The notes: a model not told the origin generated them from the sequence alone. Numbered from the stretch's first letter, positions 1 to 6,318 are shown. The stretch is DNA of 7,467 nt from RYN-417 sp043743105 (GCA_043743105.1 JAYTXD010000010.1:1-7467); one strand, 5' to 3'. Made by a program: numbers and translations.

Positions 1-82
1 TCTTTGAGGTTGAATGATTTATCTTTTCTGGAGATATATCTGTAGATACATTGACAGAAAAACAAATCATTCAAGCCAAAGA
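1..82. repeat. Long nested inverted repeat upstream of the methyltransferase gene
   Basis: The arm at 1-20 is nearly the reverse complement of 64-82: 11 perfect pairs (10-20 with 64-74), then more pairs out to the window edge with one bulge and one mismatch. Inside it, TTTTCTG at 24-30 pairs exactly with CAGAAAA at 55-61, and the remaining loop contains the palindrome AGATATATCT at 32-41. Together about 25 base pairs could form one long imperfect hairpin. The left arm reaches base 1, so the repeat may continue outside the window. No T-run follows, so it is not a standard terminator for + strand transcription. A structured 5' leader, a small RNA or a decayed miniature mobile element are all possible; none can be chosen from sequence alone. 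Confidence 0.6.
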
Positions 83-126
83 GGGCTTGTCAAAAGTAGC
101 GTATTTGTTTTTGGGGGGGCTATAAC

Positions 127-155
127 TTGACGTACTGCTTTTATAGTCTTAGGCT
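127..155 (+). promoter_or_regulatory. Tentative promoter of the TrmH-family gene
   Basis: TTGACG at 127-132 matches the -35 consensus at five of six positions. At a 17-nt spacer lies TAGGCT (150-155), which keeps the T, A and final T of a -10 box but is otherwise poor. The ATG follows 8 nt later, which would give a leaderless mRNA like those proposed for the CAP and dnaE genes. An alternative -10 is TATAGT at 142-147, but it has no good -35. A run of seven G (113-119) lies just upstream. Confidence 0.35.
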
Positions 156-163
156 ACCAGGAT

Positions 164-658
164 ATGCGTTCTATCATCATTATTGCTCATGACATTCGTA
201 GTACCCATAATGTTGGCTCTCTTCTTCGAACGGCCGAAGGCCTTGGCGTTGAAAAAGTCTATTTAACGGGCTACACGCCGTACCCTAGCAAACCTCACGA
301 TATACGGCTGCCACATATTGCAACTAAGCTCACTAACAACATCCGAAAAACAGCCTTAGGCGCAGAGATTTTAGTAGATTGGGAACAAGAAGAAGACGTT
401 TTCACAGTACTTTCACGCCTACGAGAAGCCGGCTATAGTATATGTGCCCTAGAACAAACACCAGATGCGCTTGATATAACTTTCTTCAAGGCACCAAATA
501 TGTGTGTACTACTTCTTGGCAGTGAAGTAACGGGCGTTTCGACCGAACTGCTAGTGGCCGTTGACCATAAACTCGTTATACCAATGTTCGGCAAAAAAGA
601 GTCGTTTAACGTTGTACAAGCAGCCGCTATGGCTCTGTATCAGCTACGTTTTACCTAA
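164..658 (+). CDS. TrmH/SpoU-family RNA 2'-O-ribose methyltransferase
   Basis: This 164-residue protein is a stand-alone SPOUT (SpoU) domain that should transfer a methyl group from S-adenosylmethionine to a ribose 2'-OH in tRNA or rRNA. All three family motifs are visible. Motif 1 is NVGSLLRTA at residues 16-24, where N16 and R22 have the spacing of the conserved Asn and catalytic Arg of TrmH. Motif 2 is LLLGSEVTG (116-124), and motif 3 is IPMFGKKESFNVVQAAAMALY (139-159, key residues I139-P140 and S147-N149). The C-terminal part forms the trefoil knot that binds the cofactor. There is no extra N-terminal RNA-binding domain, so the length resembles TrmL-type enzymes, but the substrate nucleotide cannot be assigned. 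The start is ATG 164; an in-frame stop at 128-130 rules out a longer N-terminus and no clear Shine-Dalgarno is present. The CAP gene follows 38 bp downstream on the same strand. Confidence 0.9.
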   Translation: MRSIIIIAHDIRSTHNVGSLLRTAEGLGVEKVYLTGYTPYPSKPHDIRLPHIATKLTNNIRKTALGAEILVDWEQEEDVFTVLSRLREAGYSICALEQTPDALDITFFKAPNMCVLLLGSEVTGVSTELLVAVDHKLVIPMFGKKESFNVVQAAAMALYQLRFT

Positions 659-683
659 ATATACGATCAAGCCTCTAATACGC

Positions 684-689
684 TATAAT
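684..689 (+). promoter_or_regulatory. -10 box of the CAP-domain gene, leaderless type
   Basis: A perfect TATAAT lies at 684-689 and the ATG follows after exactly 7 nt, so transcription would be expected to begin at or next to the A of the start codon. No Shine-Dalgarno is present between stop 658 and ATG 697. The -35 region at a 17-18 nt spacer (660-666) is weak. Confidence 0.6.
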
Positions 690-696
690 ATTAATT

Positions 697-1773
697 ATGC
701 TCATGCATACAAAAAAACCTAATAAAATAACACTTAAGCAAAAGCATTCTTCCCGTAAACGTGCGCAAAAAACCACACACCCTCTTGTCCGTACGTTAAA
801 GTTTTTGCCAGCATTATTATTGTTTGGTGCATCATTTGGATTACGCCAAACAACAAATCCGTATCATGCTATAGGTAGTAAAAATTCGAGTGTTTTGAGC
901 TATGCAACATCTATCAGTAATTCCGATTTACTTACCCAAACCAATACGCAGCGCACCTCAAACGGCATTGCTGCACTTAGTCTCAATAACCAGCTAGCGG
1001 TTGCGGCTCAAGCAAAAGCAAACGACATGGTAGCACGTGACTATTGGTCGCATATAACGCCAACTGGCGAACAGCCGTGGTTTTTTATGTCTAATGCGGG
1101 GTATCAATACACAAGCGCTGGAGAAAACTTAGCCTATGGCTTTGCAAGCAGTAGCGACACAGTGACCGGCTGGATGAACAGCCCGCCGCATCGAGAAAAC
1201 CTGCTCAACAGCGGCTTTAGCGAAGTTGGTTTTGGTTTTGCAAACAGCCCAAATTATGTCACTTCAGGCCCAGAAACAATAGTGGTTTCTATGTACGGAG
1301 CTCCTTCCGCACCGGCATCGGTTGCGTCGGCATCGGTTGCGTCAACGCCGCCTGCAAGCACTCAACCAAAAGCTGCCTCGCCAACACCCGCAGCCTCTCC
1401 AGCCGGCCCTACAATCAAACCCCAACCCGTTGTGCCTACTACCACGCCTGAAGCTACCAAAAATCCAGCTTTGACAGCCAGACAATTAATAACAACCTCA
1501 GCCATAACTGCACCCCATATATCAGCTGTCGCTAGCAGCGTACGTCGTATTCAACTCCTTACAGGCGGTTACGCGCACTGGAGTAGCACGCTACTTGTGT
1601 TCTCAATATGCGGCGTGGGTATTTTCTGGGCGCTTGAACGAGGTCGTCGAATTAAGCATCTGGCACTAGCAGGTGAACATTATATACTTCGGCATATACA
1701 TATTGACTTTGCAGTTATTGCTTTTGCGTTTTTGGGTATTAGCTTATTGCAAACAAGCGGAATAGTCCGCTAA
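697..1773 (+). CDS. Membrane-anchored CAP (SCP/PR1-like) domain protein
   Basis: This 358-residue envelope protein has four visible parts. The N-terminus is strongly basic (residues 5-36, many Lys/Arg) and leads into a hydrophobic segment at about 36-48 that is a membrane anchor or uncleaved signal. The CAP domain spans about 75-201, with the family landmarks WSHITPTG (H119), GENLAYGF (E143) and the GWMNSPPHRENLL block (H165, E167), so the usual His/Glu cavity residues are kept. A low-complexity Pro/Ala/Ser/Thr linker follows at about 202-258 and includes a duplicated ASVAS unit. Two hydrophobic segments lie at the end, about 297-312 and 337-352, joined by a basic loop, so the domain is probably held at the outer membrane face by both ends. 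CAP domains occur in many secreted proteins and the biochemical role is not known here. ATG 697 is chosen for its spacing to TATAAT; ATG 703 is an in-frame alternative. Confidence 0.85.
   Translation: MLMHTKKPNKITLKQKHSSRKRAQKTTHPLVRTLKFLPALLLFGASFGLRQTTNPYHAIGSKNSSVLSYATSISNSDLLTQTNTQRTSNGIAALSLNNQLAVAAQAKANDMVARDYWSHITPTGEQPWFFMSNAGYQYTSAGENLAYGFASSSDTVTGWMNSPPHRENLLNSGFSEVGFGFANSPNYVTSGPETIVVSMYGAPSAPASVASASVASTPPASTQPKAASPTPAASPAGPTIKPQPVVPTTTPEATKNPALTARQLITTSAITAPHISAVASSVRRIQLLTGGYAHWSSTLLVFSICGVGIFWALERGRRIKHLALAGEHYILRHIHIDFAVIAFAFLGISLLQTSGIVR
1314..1343 (+). repeat. Perfect 15-bp tandem duplication in the CAP linker
   Basis: The unit GGCATCGGTTGCGTC at 1314-1328 is repeated without change at 1329-1343. 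It is in frame and doubles the peptide ASVAS in the Pro/Ala/Ser linker, so slippage here changes linker length by five residues without breaking the frame. Confidence 0.85.
1750..1771 (-). terminator. Possible terminator hairpin of dnaE inside the CAP gene
   Basis: AGCGGA at 1756-1761 and TCCGCT at 1766-1771 form a perfect 6-bp, GC-rich stem with a 4-nt loop. Read on the - strand it begins 7 nt after the dnaE stop and is followed by the T-rich string TGTTTG, a weak U-tract. In the + direction it is followed by six A, so it would not terminate the CAP transcript. The hairpin overlaps the last codons and stop of the CAP gene. Confidence 0.4.
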
Positions 1774-1778
1774 AAAAG

Positions 1779-4700
1779 TTACTGCACGACCACTTGTTCG
1801 TTGCCAATAACAGCTCGTAGCTTACCAAGCGCATCCTCAGTTGGATTCATGCCGGATGGGAGCTTAATAATTTGTTTGCTATCGTTTTCGCCTAATACTA
1901 ATACTACTTCCGTTGAGCCACTAAACTCATCAATGATTTGTTTAAGAGCCGTAAGCATTCTCTCGTCCTGACTGTTCATGAGTCGTATGTAGACACGCTT
2001 ATATTTCTCTGGTTCGATTGTAGTTTTTTTGACTATTGAACTCATCTTGGTCGATGGTGTTTTTTGGCGTTTACCCGTTGACTGATAGGCGCTCGCTTGT
2101 TCGTGTGAAATTTCGCGTGCTTCGTCGACGAGTATCTTTATATCTTGCATTAACTCACCAGTAGCGCGGTCCTTAGCATTAACTTTGCCTCGTACCAGTA
2201 GCACCCTGTCGCGCTCCCATATACCCGCCGTTTGCTGATACACGCTCGGAAACAAGACTAGCTCGGTCTCACCACCCAAATCCGCAATTTTAACAAATGC
2301 CATCTTTTGCCCATTTTTAGTTACAATTTCGCGCATATCGGTTACTGCACCACCAACTATTGTTAGTTTTCCATCCATTTCTGGTTTTAGGTCGGCCAGC
2401 GGCACAGCCAATTCTTCGAGATATACTTCGAACGCCTTGAGTGGATGCTGCGATAGATATAGTCCAAGTAACTCGCGCTCCCATTTTAACTGTTCCGCGG
2501 GCGGATAATCGATGCCACCCGTTTCTAATGCAATCTTCGGTTTCATATGATCAGGAATTTCTAGTGCATTGCCAAATAAGTCTTCCTGGCCGCTCATCGA
2601 TTCTTTTTGAACACGTGCCGCAAATGCCAAACAAGTATCAATATTATGCAGCAGTAAGTTGCGCGGACCGTACCTATCAAACGCACCTGATTTAACTAGG
2701 CTTTCCATTGCTTTACGGTTAACAACACGCGGATTAACCTTGCTAAAGAAGTCTTCTAGCGTTGCAAAGTTACCATCTTGACGACAGCGTAATATTTCTT
2801 CGACGGCACCAGTCCCAACATTCTTAACCGCGTTCATACCGAAACGAATTGGATCATGAAGTGGATCTCCTGTTGGCACTACCGCAAATTCAACAAACGA
2901 TTCATTGACGTCTGGCGCTAACACATCAATGCCCAGGTGTTTACATTCGGTAATTTCAATCGCTAGGCGGTCGGTGTCATCATAATCACTCGTCATTACA
3001 GCGGCCATAAATGCTGCTGGATAGTGCGCTTTTAGGTATGCTGTTTGGTATGCAATAAGGCCGTAGCAAGCAGCGTGCGACTTGTTAAAACAGTAGTTTG
3101 CAAATTCCTCAAGCTGATCCCAAAATTTCTCCGCAACTAGTTTAGTTGCACCTCCAACCTCAACTGCACCCTTCACAAAATCTACTTTAACTTTACGCAT
3201 TAGGTCAATATTTTTCTTACCCACTGCTTTACGGAGTGTATCGGCCTGCCCGCCCGTAAACCCACTCCACTCTTTAGAAACCTGCATAAACTGCTCCTGA
3301 TACACCATAATTCCATAGGTACTTTTTAGCGAATTTTCAAGCCCTGGGTGCAAATAAGTAATTTTTTCTTCGCCGTGTTTGCGTTTAATAAAACTATCAA
3401 TAAACTGCATAGGGCCCGGTCTGTATAGCGCAACCATAGCCACAATATCTTCAAATACAGTAGGCTTTAGCTCTTTAAGGTAACGTTTCATACCGCTCGA
3501 TTCTAGCTGGAATACACCCGTTGTGTCACCTCGCTGAAACAACGCATACGTATCCGCATCATCAAGTGGTATAGCACTAATATCGATGTTCTTTTTGTAC
3601 ACACGCTTAATAATACGCAGAGCATTTTTGATAATTGTTAAGTTGCTTAGGCCTAAAAAGTCCATTTTAAGAAGACCAAGCTCTTCAATAGGGTTCATTG
3701 AATATTGCGTAGAGACCACGCCTTTTTGTGCCATTTCGAGCGGTGCAAACTTTACAATGTCATCAGGAGCAATCACAACACCAGCAGCGTGCACGCCGTG
3801 GCTCCTTATAGTACCCTCAAGCTTTACTGCCAACTCAAATACGCGGGCAGATTGTTCGTTGGTTTCGTTCTCGGCTCTTAGCTCGGCGTTATCAACAAGC
3901 GATGTTGCAAGTAATATATGACGTCCTTGTACAGGTGGTGGAATCATCTTTGCCAAACGGTCTGCTTCTGCATAAGGCACTTGCAGTACACGTGCCACGT
4001 CACGTACCGAGTTACGAGCTGCCATTTTACCAAAAGTCACAATATTGGCCACACGATTCTCGCCATACTTACGTACGCAGTACTGTATAACTTCATCGCG
4101 ACGAGTGTCCTGAATATCGATGTCAACATCTGGCATACTAATGCGATCAGGATTTAAAAACCGCTCAAACAACAAGTCATATTTGAGGGGGTCAAGCTCG
4201 GTAATACGTAGTGAATAGGCAATAATTGAGCCTGCAGCCGAACCTCTACCAGGGCCAAACACAATACCTTCATTTTTTCCCCAGTTAATAAAATCCCAAA
4301 TAATTAAGAAGTATCCGTTAAAGCCCATGCTTTCTATGACACCGAGCTCATATTTTGCCCGTTCTTTAACCTCGTCTGGCAAGGTTTTTTCGGCTGCGAT
4401 AATATCTAGCTTGGCGGCCTCTTCCATAGTTTTGTCACCATAGCGCCAAGCGAGGCCTTTATACACAAGTTTGTGTAGATAAGACTTTTCGTCTTCGCCT
4501 TCGGGCACGGGAAATTTCGGAATCAAAATTTTGCCCAGTTCAATCTCTACGTCACAACGATCTGCAATAGCTTTCGTATTAGTAATAGAATCAGGATAAT
4601 CATCGCCCCATCGTTTGATGATTTCTTTAGGATCTGTCAAGTGTAGCTCAAAATTTTTGAGGCTCATGCGCTTCTCATCAGACAAGAATGAGCCTGTCTG

Positions 4701-5417
4701 CACACACAATAATATCTCGTGCGCTTCTTGGTCCTCGTGCTTAAGGTAATGCGCATCACACGTAATTACTGTTTTAATATCTAGGTTCTTGGCAAGCTTT
4801 AGGGTCTCACCCGTAACAGCTACCTGCTCGTCCCATTTGGCGGGATGCTGTGTATGACCATGGTCTTGTAGCTCTAAATAATACCTATCGCCAAAAATGC
4901 TTTTGTACCATTCAGCAGTTTTTTTGGCCTGTTCATACTGTCCTTGCCGGAGCGCGTCACCTACTTCACCGCCAATACAGGCGCTTAAAACAATTAAACC
5001 TTCGTTATATTTTTTAAGTAATTCGTGGTCAATACGCGGCTTATAATAAAAACCGTCGAGGCTGGCAATGGTCGAAAGTTGCATAAGGTTTTGGTAGCCT
5101 TTGTGATTCATAGCTAGCAATATAAGATGGTAGTATAATTTGTCTTTACTCACGTCTTTGTCGGTATGCGAGCGTGATGCTACATACGTTTCCATGCCAA
5201 GAATTGGCTTTATGCCTCTGGCTTTAGCTTCTTTATAAAACTCGATCAAGCCACTCAGCGTACCGTGATCGCTCAGAGCAATGGCTTCCATACCCATTTC
5301 CTGGGCATAGTCGAGCATAACCGGTACCTTACTAAGGCCGTCTAGTAAACTATAGTGCGAGTGATTATGCAAGTGCACATAATCACTGGGTTTAAGCTGT
5401 TTTTTCGTTTCTCCCAT
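1779..5417 (-). CDS. dnaE: DNA polymerase III alpha subunit (replicative polymerase)
   Basis: This 1212-residue protein is the catalytic subunit of the replicative polymerase and is close to the usual DnaE length (E. coli 1160). Domains in order: PHP at about 12-230 with HLHNH (H15, H17), D26, SDHG (H51), E76, H97, C147 and D221/H223; C-family palm and fingers at about 290-815, with GPGRGSAAGS (388-397), the metal-binding DxD in MPDVDIDI (428-435) and D586 in KMDFLGL; a helix-hairpin-helix region around 860-930; an internal beta-clamp-binding motif QEDLF at 944-948; an OB fold at about 1015-1100; and a typical C-terminal domain to the end. It lacks the embedded exonuclease and zinc finger of PolC. 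ATG 5417 is chosen because the HLHNH motif starts at residue 15 and a -10 box lies 8 nt upstream. The gene ends 5 bp from the convergent CAP gene. Confidence 0.97.
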   Translation of the reverse strand: MGETKKQLKPSDYVHLHNHSHYSLLDGLSKVPVMLDYAQEMGMEAIALSDHGTLSGLIEFYKEAKARGIKPILGMETYVASRSHTDKDVSKDKLYYHLILLAMNHKGYQNLMQLSTIASLDGFYYKPRIDHELLKKYNEGLIVLSACIGGEVGDALRQGQYEQAKKTAEWYKSIFGDRYYLELQDHGHTQHPAKWDEQVAVTGETLKLAKNLDIKTVITCDAHYLKHEDQEAHEILLCVQTGSFLSDEKRMSLKNFELHLTDPKEIIKRWGDDYPDSITNTKAIADRCDVEIELGKILIPKFPVPEGEDEKSYLHKLVYKGLAWRYGDKTMEEAAKLDIIAAEKTLPDEVKERAKYELGVIESMGFNGYFLIIWDFINWGKNEGIVFGPGRGSAAGSIIAYSLRITELDPLKYDLLFERFLNPDRISMPDVDIDIQDTRRDEVIQYCVRKYGENRVANIVTFGKMAARNSVRDVARVLQVPYAEADRLAKMIPPPVQGRHILLATSLVDNAELRAENETNEQSARVFELAVKLEGTIRSHGVHAAGVVIAPDDIVKFAPLEMAQKGVVSTQYSMNPIEELGLLKMDFLGLSNLTIIKNALRIIKRVYKKNIDISAIPLDDADTYALFQRGDTTGVFQLESSGMKRYLKELKPTVFEDIVAMVALYRPGPMQFIDSFIKRKHGEEKITYLHPGLENSLKSTYGIMVYQEQFMQVSKEWSGFTGGQADTLRKAVGKKNIDLMRKVKVDFVKGAVEVGGATKLVAEKFWDQLEEFANYCFNKSHAACYGLIAYQTAYLKAHYPAAFMAAVMTSDYDDTDRLAIEITECKHLGIDVLAPDVNESFVEFAVVPTGDPLHDPIRFGMNAVKNVGTGAVEEILRCRQDGNFATLEDFFSKVNPRVVNRKAMESLVKSGAFDRYGPRNLLLHNIDTCLAFAARVQKESMSGQEDLFGNALEIPDHMKPKIALETGGIDYPPAEQLKWERELLGLYLSQHPLKAFEVYLEELAVPLADLKPEMDGKLTIVGGAVTDMREIVTKNGQKMAFVKIADLGGETELVLFPSVYQQTAGIWERDRVLLVRGKVNAKDRATGELMQDIKILVDEAREISHEQASAYQSTGKRQKTPSTKMSSIVKKTTIEPEKYKRVYIRLMNSQDERMLTALKQIIDEFSGSTEVVLVLGENDSKQIIKLPSGMNPTEDALGKLRAVIGNEQVVVQ

Positions 5418-5425
5418 ATCATATA

Positions 5426-5455
5426 AGTATATAGGACTTTAGCGTTCTTTGTCCC
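5426..5455 (-). promoter_or_regulatory. Probable dnaE promoter, leaderless type
   Basis: On the - strand TATACT lies at 5431-5426 and GGGACA (four of six to TTGACA) at 5455-5450, with an 18-nt spacer. The ATG at 5417 follows the -10 after 8 nt, so the predicted transcript start is at or within about 2 nt of the start codon. No Shine-Dalgarno precedes the ATG. The rest of the 154-bp gap to ytxH shows no gene or strong terminator. Confidence 0.55.
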
Positions 5456-5571
5456 GCCATATTCAGCCATAAAACAAAGTTTGAAATTGTCAGTGCGTAC
5501 GATTTTTACTGGACTTACGCAAAATGGCGTGCCGACCTGGGACTGATTCGGCTGTGGTTAAAACTGTTTTA

Positions 5572-5979
5572 TTAGGCTTTTTTGACGAATTTCTCTAAGT
5601 TCTTAATGGAATCTTTTGCATCCTTTAAGGCTTGTTTGAGATCTGGATCATCAGCATTACCATCATGCATGGTGCTTAATACTTCACGCACCTTTTCTTT
5701 TGCTGTCTTGGCCTTTTCAACAATATCGGTAAATTCGTCTTTTGCCTTACCGGAAAGTTCTTCCCCTTTAGTTTTTACTTCTTCGAGCTTTACATTCAAC
5801 TCACTGTGCAATGACTTAAGACTTTTTTCGGCCTCCGACTTAGCCTTAAGCGCTGCATTTTTGATATCGGTACGAGTTGCTTTACCACTTTTAGGTGCCG
5901 TTAATATCCCTGCCACAAACCCAGCAACGCCAGCAATCGCGGCTCCAACTGCCCATTTACCTGAAGTAGACTTTGTAAT
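5572..5979 (-). CDS. YtxH-like membrane-anchored coiled-coil protein, ATT start
   Basis: Read from ATT 5979, this is a 135-residue protein: a short polar N-terminus, a Gly/Ala-rich hydrophobic segment (about residues 9-27), then TAPKSGKATR (27-36), which matches the junction typical of YtxH proteins (hydrophobic helix, APKSGKETR-like turn, charged helix). The rest is almost all Lys/Glu/Asp/Ala-rich helix, likely coiled coil, ending in a lysine-rich tail. The nearest conventional start is GTG 5916, but it would remove most of the hydrophobic segment, which is coded in the same frame without interruption from the stop at 5997-5995. AAAGGA at 5993-5988 sits 8 nt before the ATT, supporting that start. 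The preceding gene ends 2 nt upstream, so the two are probably translationally coupled. YtxH proteins are linked to envelope or stress roles in Bacillus, but no defined activity can be given. Confidence 0.8.
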   Translation of the reverse strand: MTKSTSGKWAVGAAIAGVAGFVAGILTAPKSGKATRTDIKNAALKAKSEAEKSLKSLHSELNVKLEEVKTKGEELSGKAKDEFTDIVEKAKTAKEKVREVLSTMHDGNADDPDLKQALKDAKDSIKNLEKFVKKA

Positions 5980-5981
5980 GA

Positions 5982-6269
5982 TTATTTTCCTTTCTTATGT
6001 TTACTAACCATCTCTGTTAAATTCATGAAGTACCTGCCAAAAGCCAATGGACCAGCAGTTTTCTTAAACATGTCTGAGACGTTTTCGACTTTGTCGGCTA
6101 TATCACTCGCTTTATCAACTATTTCGTGTGCTTTATCCGCTATTTCGTTCATTTTGTTCGAAAGATTAATAAGTTTTGTAAGAAGTACAATTGCAAGAAA
6201 CAAGAACAGCGTTAGGAAAGTAGAGAGGAAAATTACGAGTATTTTTTCTGTCATATTCATATTTGTCAT
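5982..6269 (-). CDS. Small membrane protein with heptad repeats, DUF948/YtxG-like
   Basis: This protein is 95 residues from ATG 6269. It has one strong transmembrane segment at about 9-30, then four consecutive seven-residue units at 41-68 of the pattern xEIxDKA (NEIADKA, HEIVDKA, SDIADKV, ENVSDMF), then a basic tail. The layout of N-terminal membrane helix plus amphipathic helix, directly before a YtxH-like gene, matches the DUF948-YtxH (ytxG-ytxH) pairing of Firmicutes. Family membership is inferred from layout more than from residues. An AGGA at 6282-6279 supports ATG 6269; ATG 6260 and ATG 6254 are in frame, and 6260 lies exactly 7 nt after a TATAAT. galU ends 49 bp upstream. Its likely role is as an envelope-anchored partner of the YtxH-like protein; the function is unknown. 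Confidence 0.75.
   Translation of the reverse strand: MTNMNMTEKILVIFLSTFLTLFLFLAIVLLTKLINLSNKMNEIADKAHEIVDKASDIADKVENVSDMFKKTAGPLAFGRYFMNLTEMVSKHKKGK
5988..5993 (-). promoter_or_regulatory. Ribosome binding site deciding the ATT start of ytxH
   Basis: AAAGGA on the - strand lies inside the last codons of the preceding gene. It is 8 nt from ATT 5979, a good spacing, but about 70 nt from the GTG at 5916. ATC 5982 and ATA 5985 are also in frame but are closer than usual to this site. Confidence 0.6.
6066..6149 (-). repeat. Four degenerate 21-bp units coding heptads
   Basis: The coding DNA for residues 41-68 of the DUF948-like protein consists of four 21-bp units that diverge in sequence but keep the EI-DK pattern. 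The first three units match best. It reads as an old tandem amplification kept as a regular heptad coiled coil. Confidence 0.6.
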
Positions 6270-6273
6270 TATA
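6268..6273 (-). promoter_or_regulatory. TATAAT box overlapping the start of the DUF948-like gene
   Basis: A perfect TATAAT occupies 6273-6268 on the - strand and includes the first two bases of ATG 6269. The in-frame ATG at 6260 follows after 7 nt, the same spacing as in the CAP gene, so a local promoter would give a leaderless message starting at 6260. No good -35 was found at 16-18 nt. Confidence 0.4.
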
Positions 6274-6318
6274 CGCCATCCTGATAATATTAGTGTAAGA
6301 TATTTTGAATGCCCTCAG

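Noticed and set aside
1..17. Possible C-terminal codons of an upstream + strand gene (FEVE then TGA)
   Set aside because: Four codons give no evidence, and the same bases form the left arm of the inverted repeat.
1..70. - strand open frame starting at ATG 70 and running off the left edge (23 codons)
   Set aside because: A TTGACA occurs upstream at 93-88, but no good -10 or Shine-Dalgarno is found and the frame lies wholly in the inverted repeat. It is too short to support; left sequence would decide.
51..79. TTGACA at 51-56 as a + strand promoter
   Set aside because: No -10-like sequence lies at 16-18 nt downstream, and the hexamer falls in the loop and inner arm of the inverted repeat.
2441..2695. 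+ strand open frame of 84 codons
   Set aside because: Lies antisense inside dnaE, shows no family motif, and dnaE is beyond doubt in this interval.
3586..4157. Three + strand open frames inside dnaE
   Set aside because: Antisense shadows of the polymerase core, overlapping one another in different frames and without recognisable domains.
5531..5552. GCCGA/TCGGC stem after ytxH as a terminator
   Set aside because: The stem is 5 bp with a 12-nt loop and no U-run follows it on the - strand. The nearby TAAAAC-T-GTTTTA palindrome (5559-5571) is AT-only apart from one pair and also lacks a U-tract.
5524..5598. Small + strand open frame of 24 codons between ytxH and dnaE
   Set aside because: No ribosome binding site, promoter or motif, and it overlaps the ytxH 3' end.
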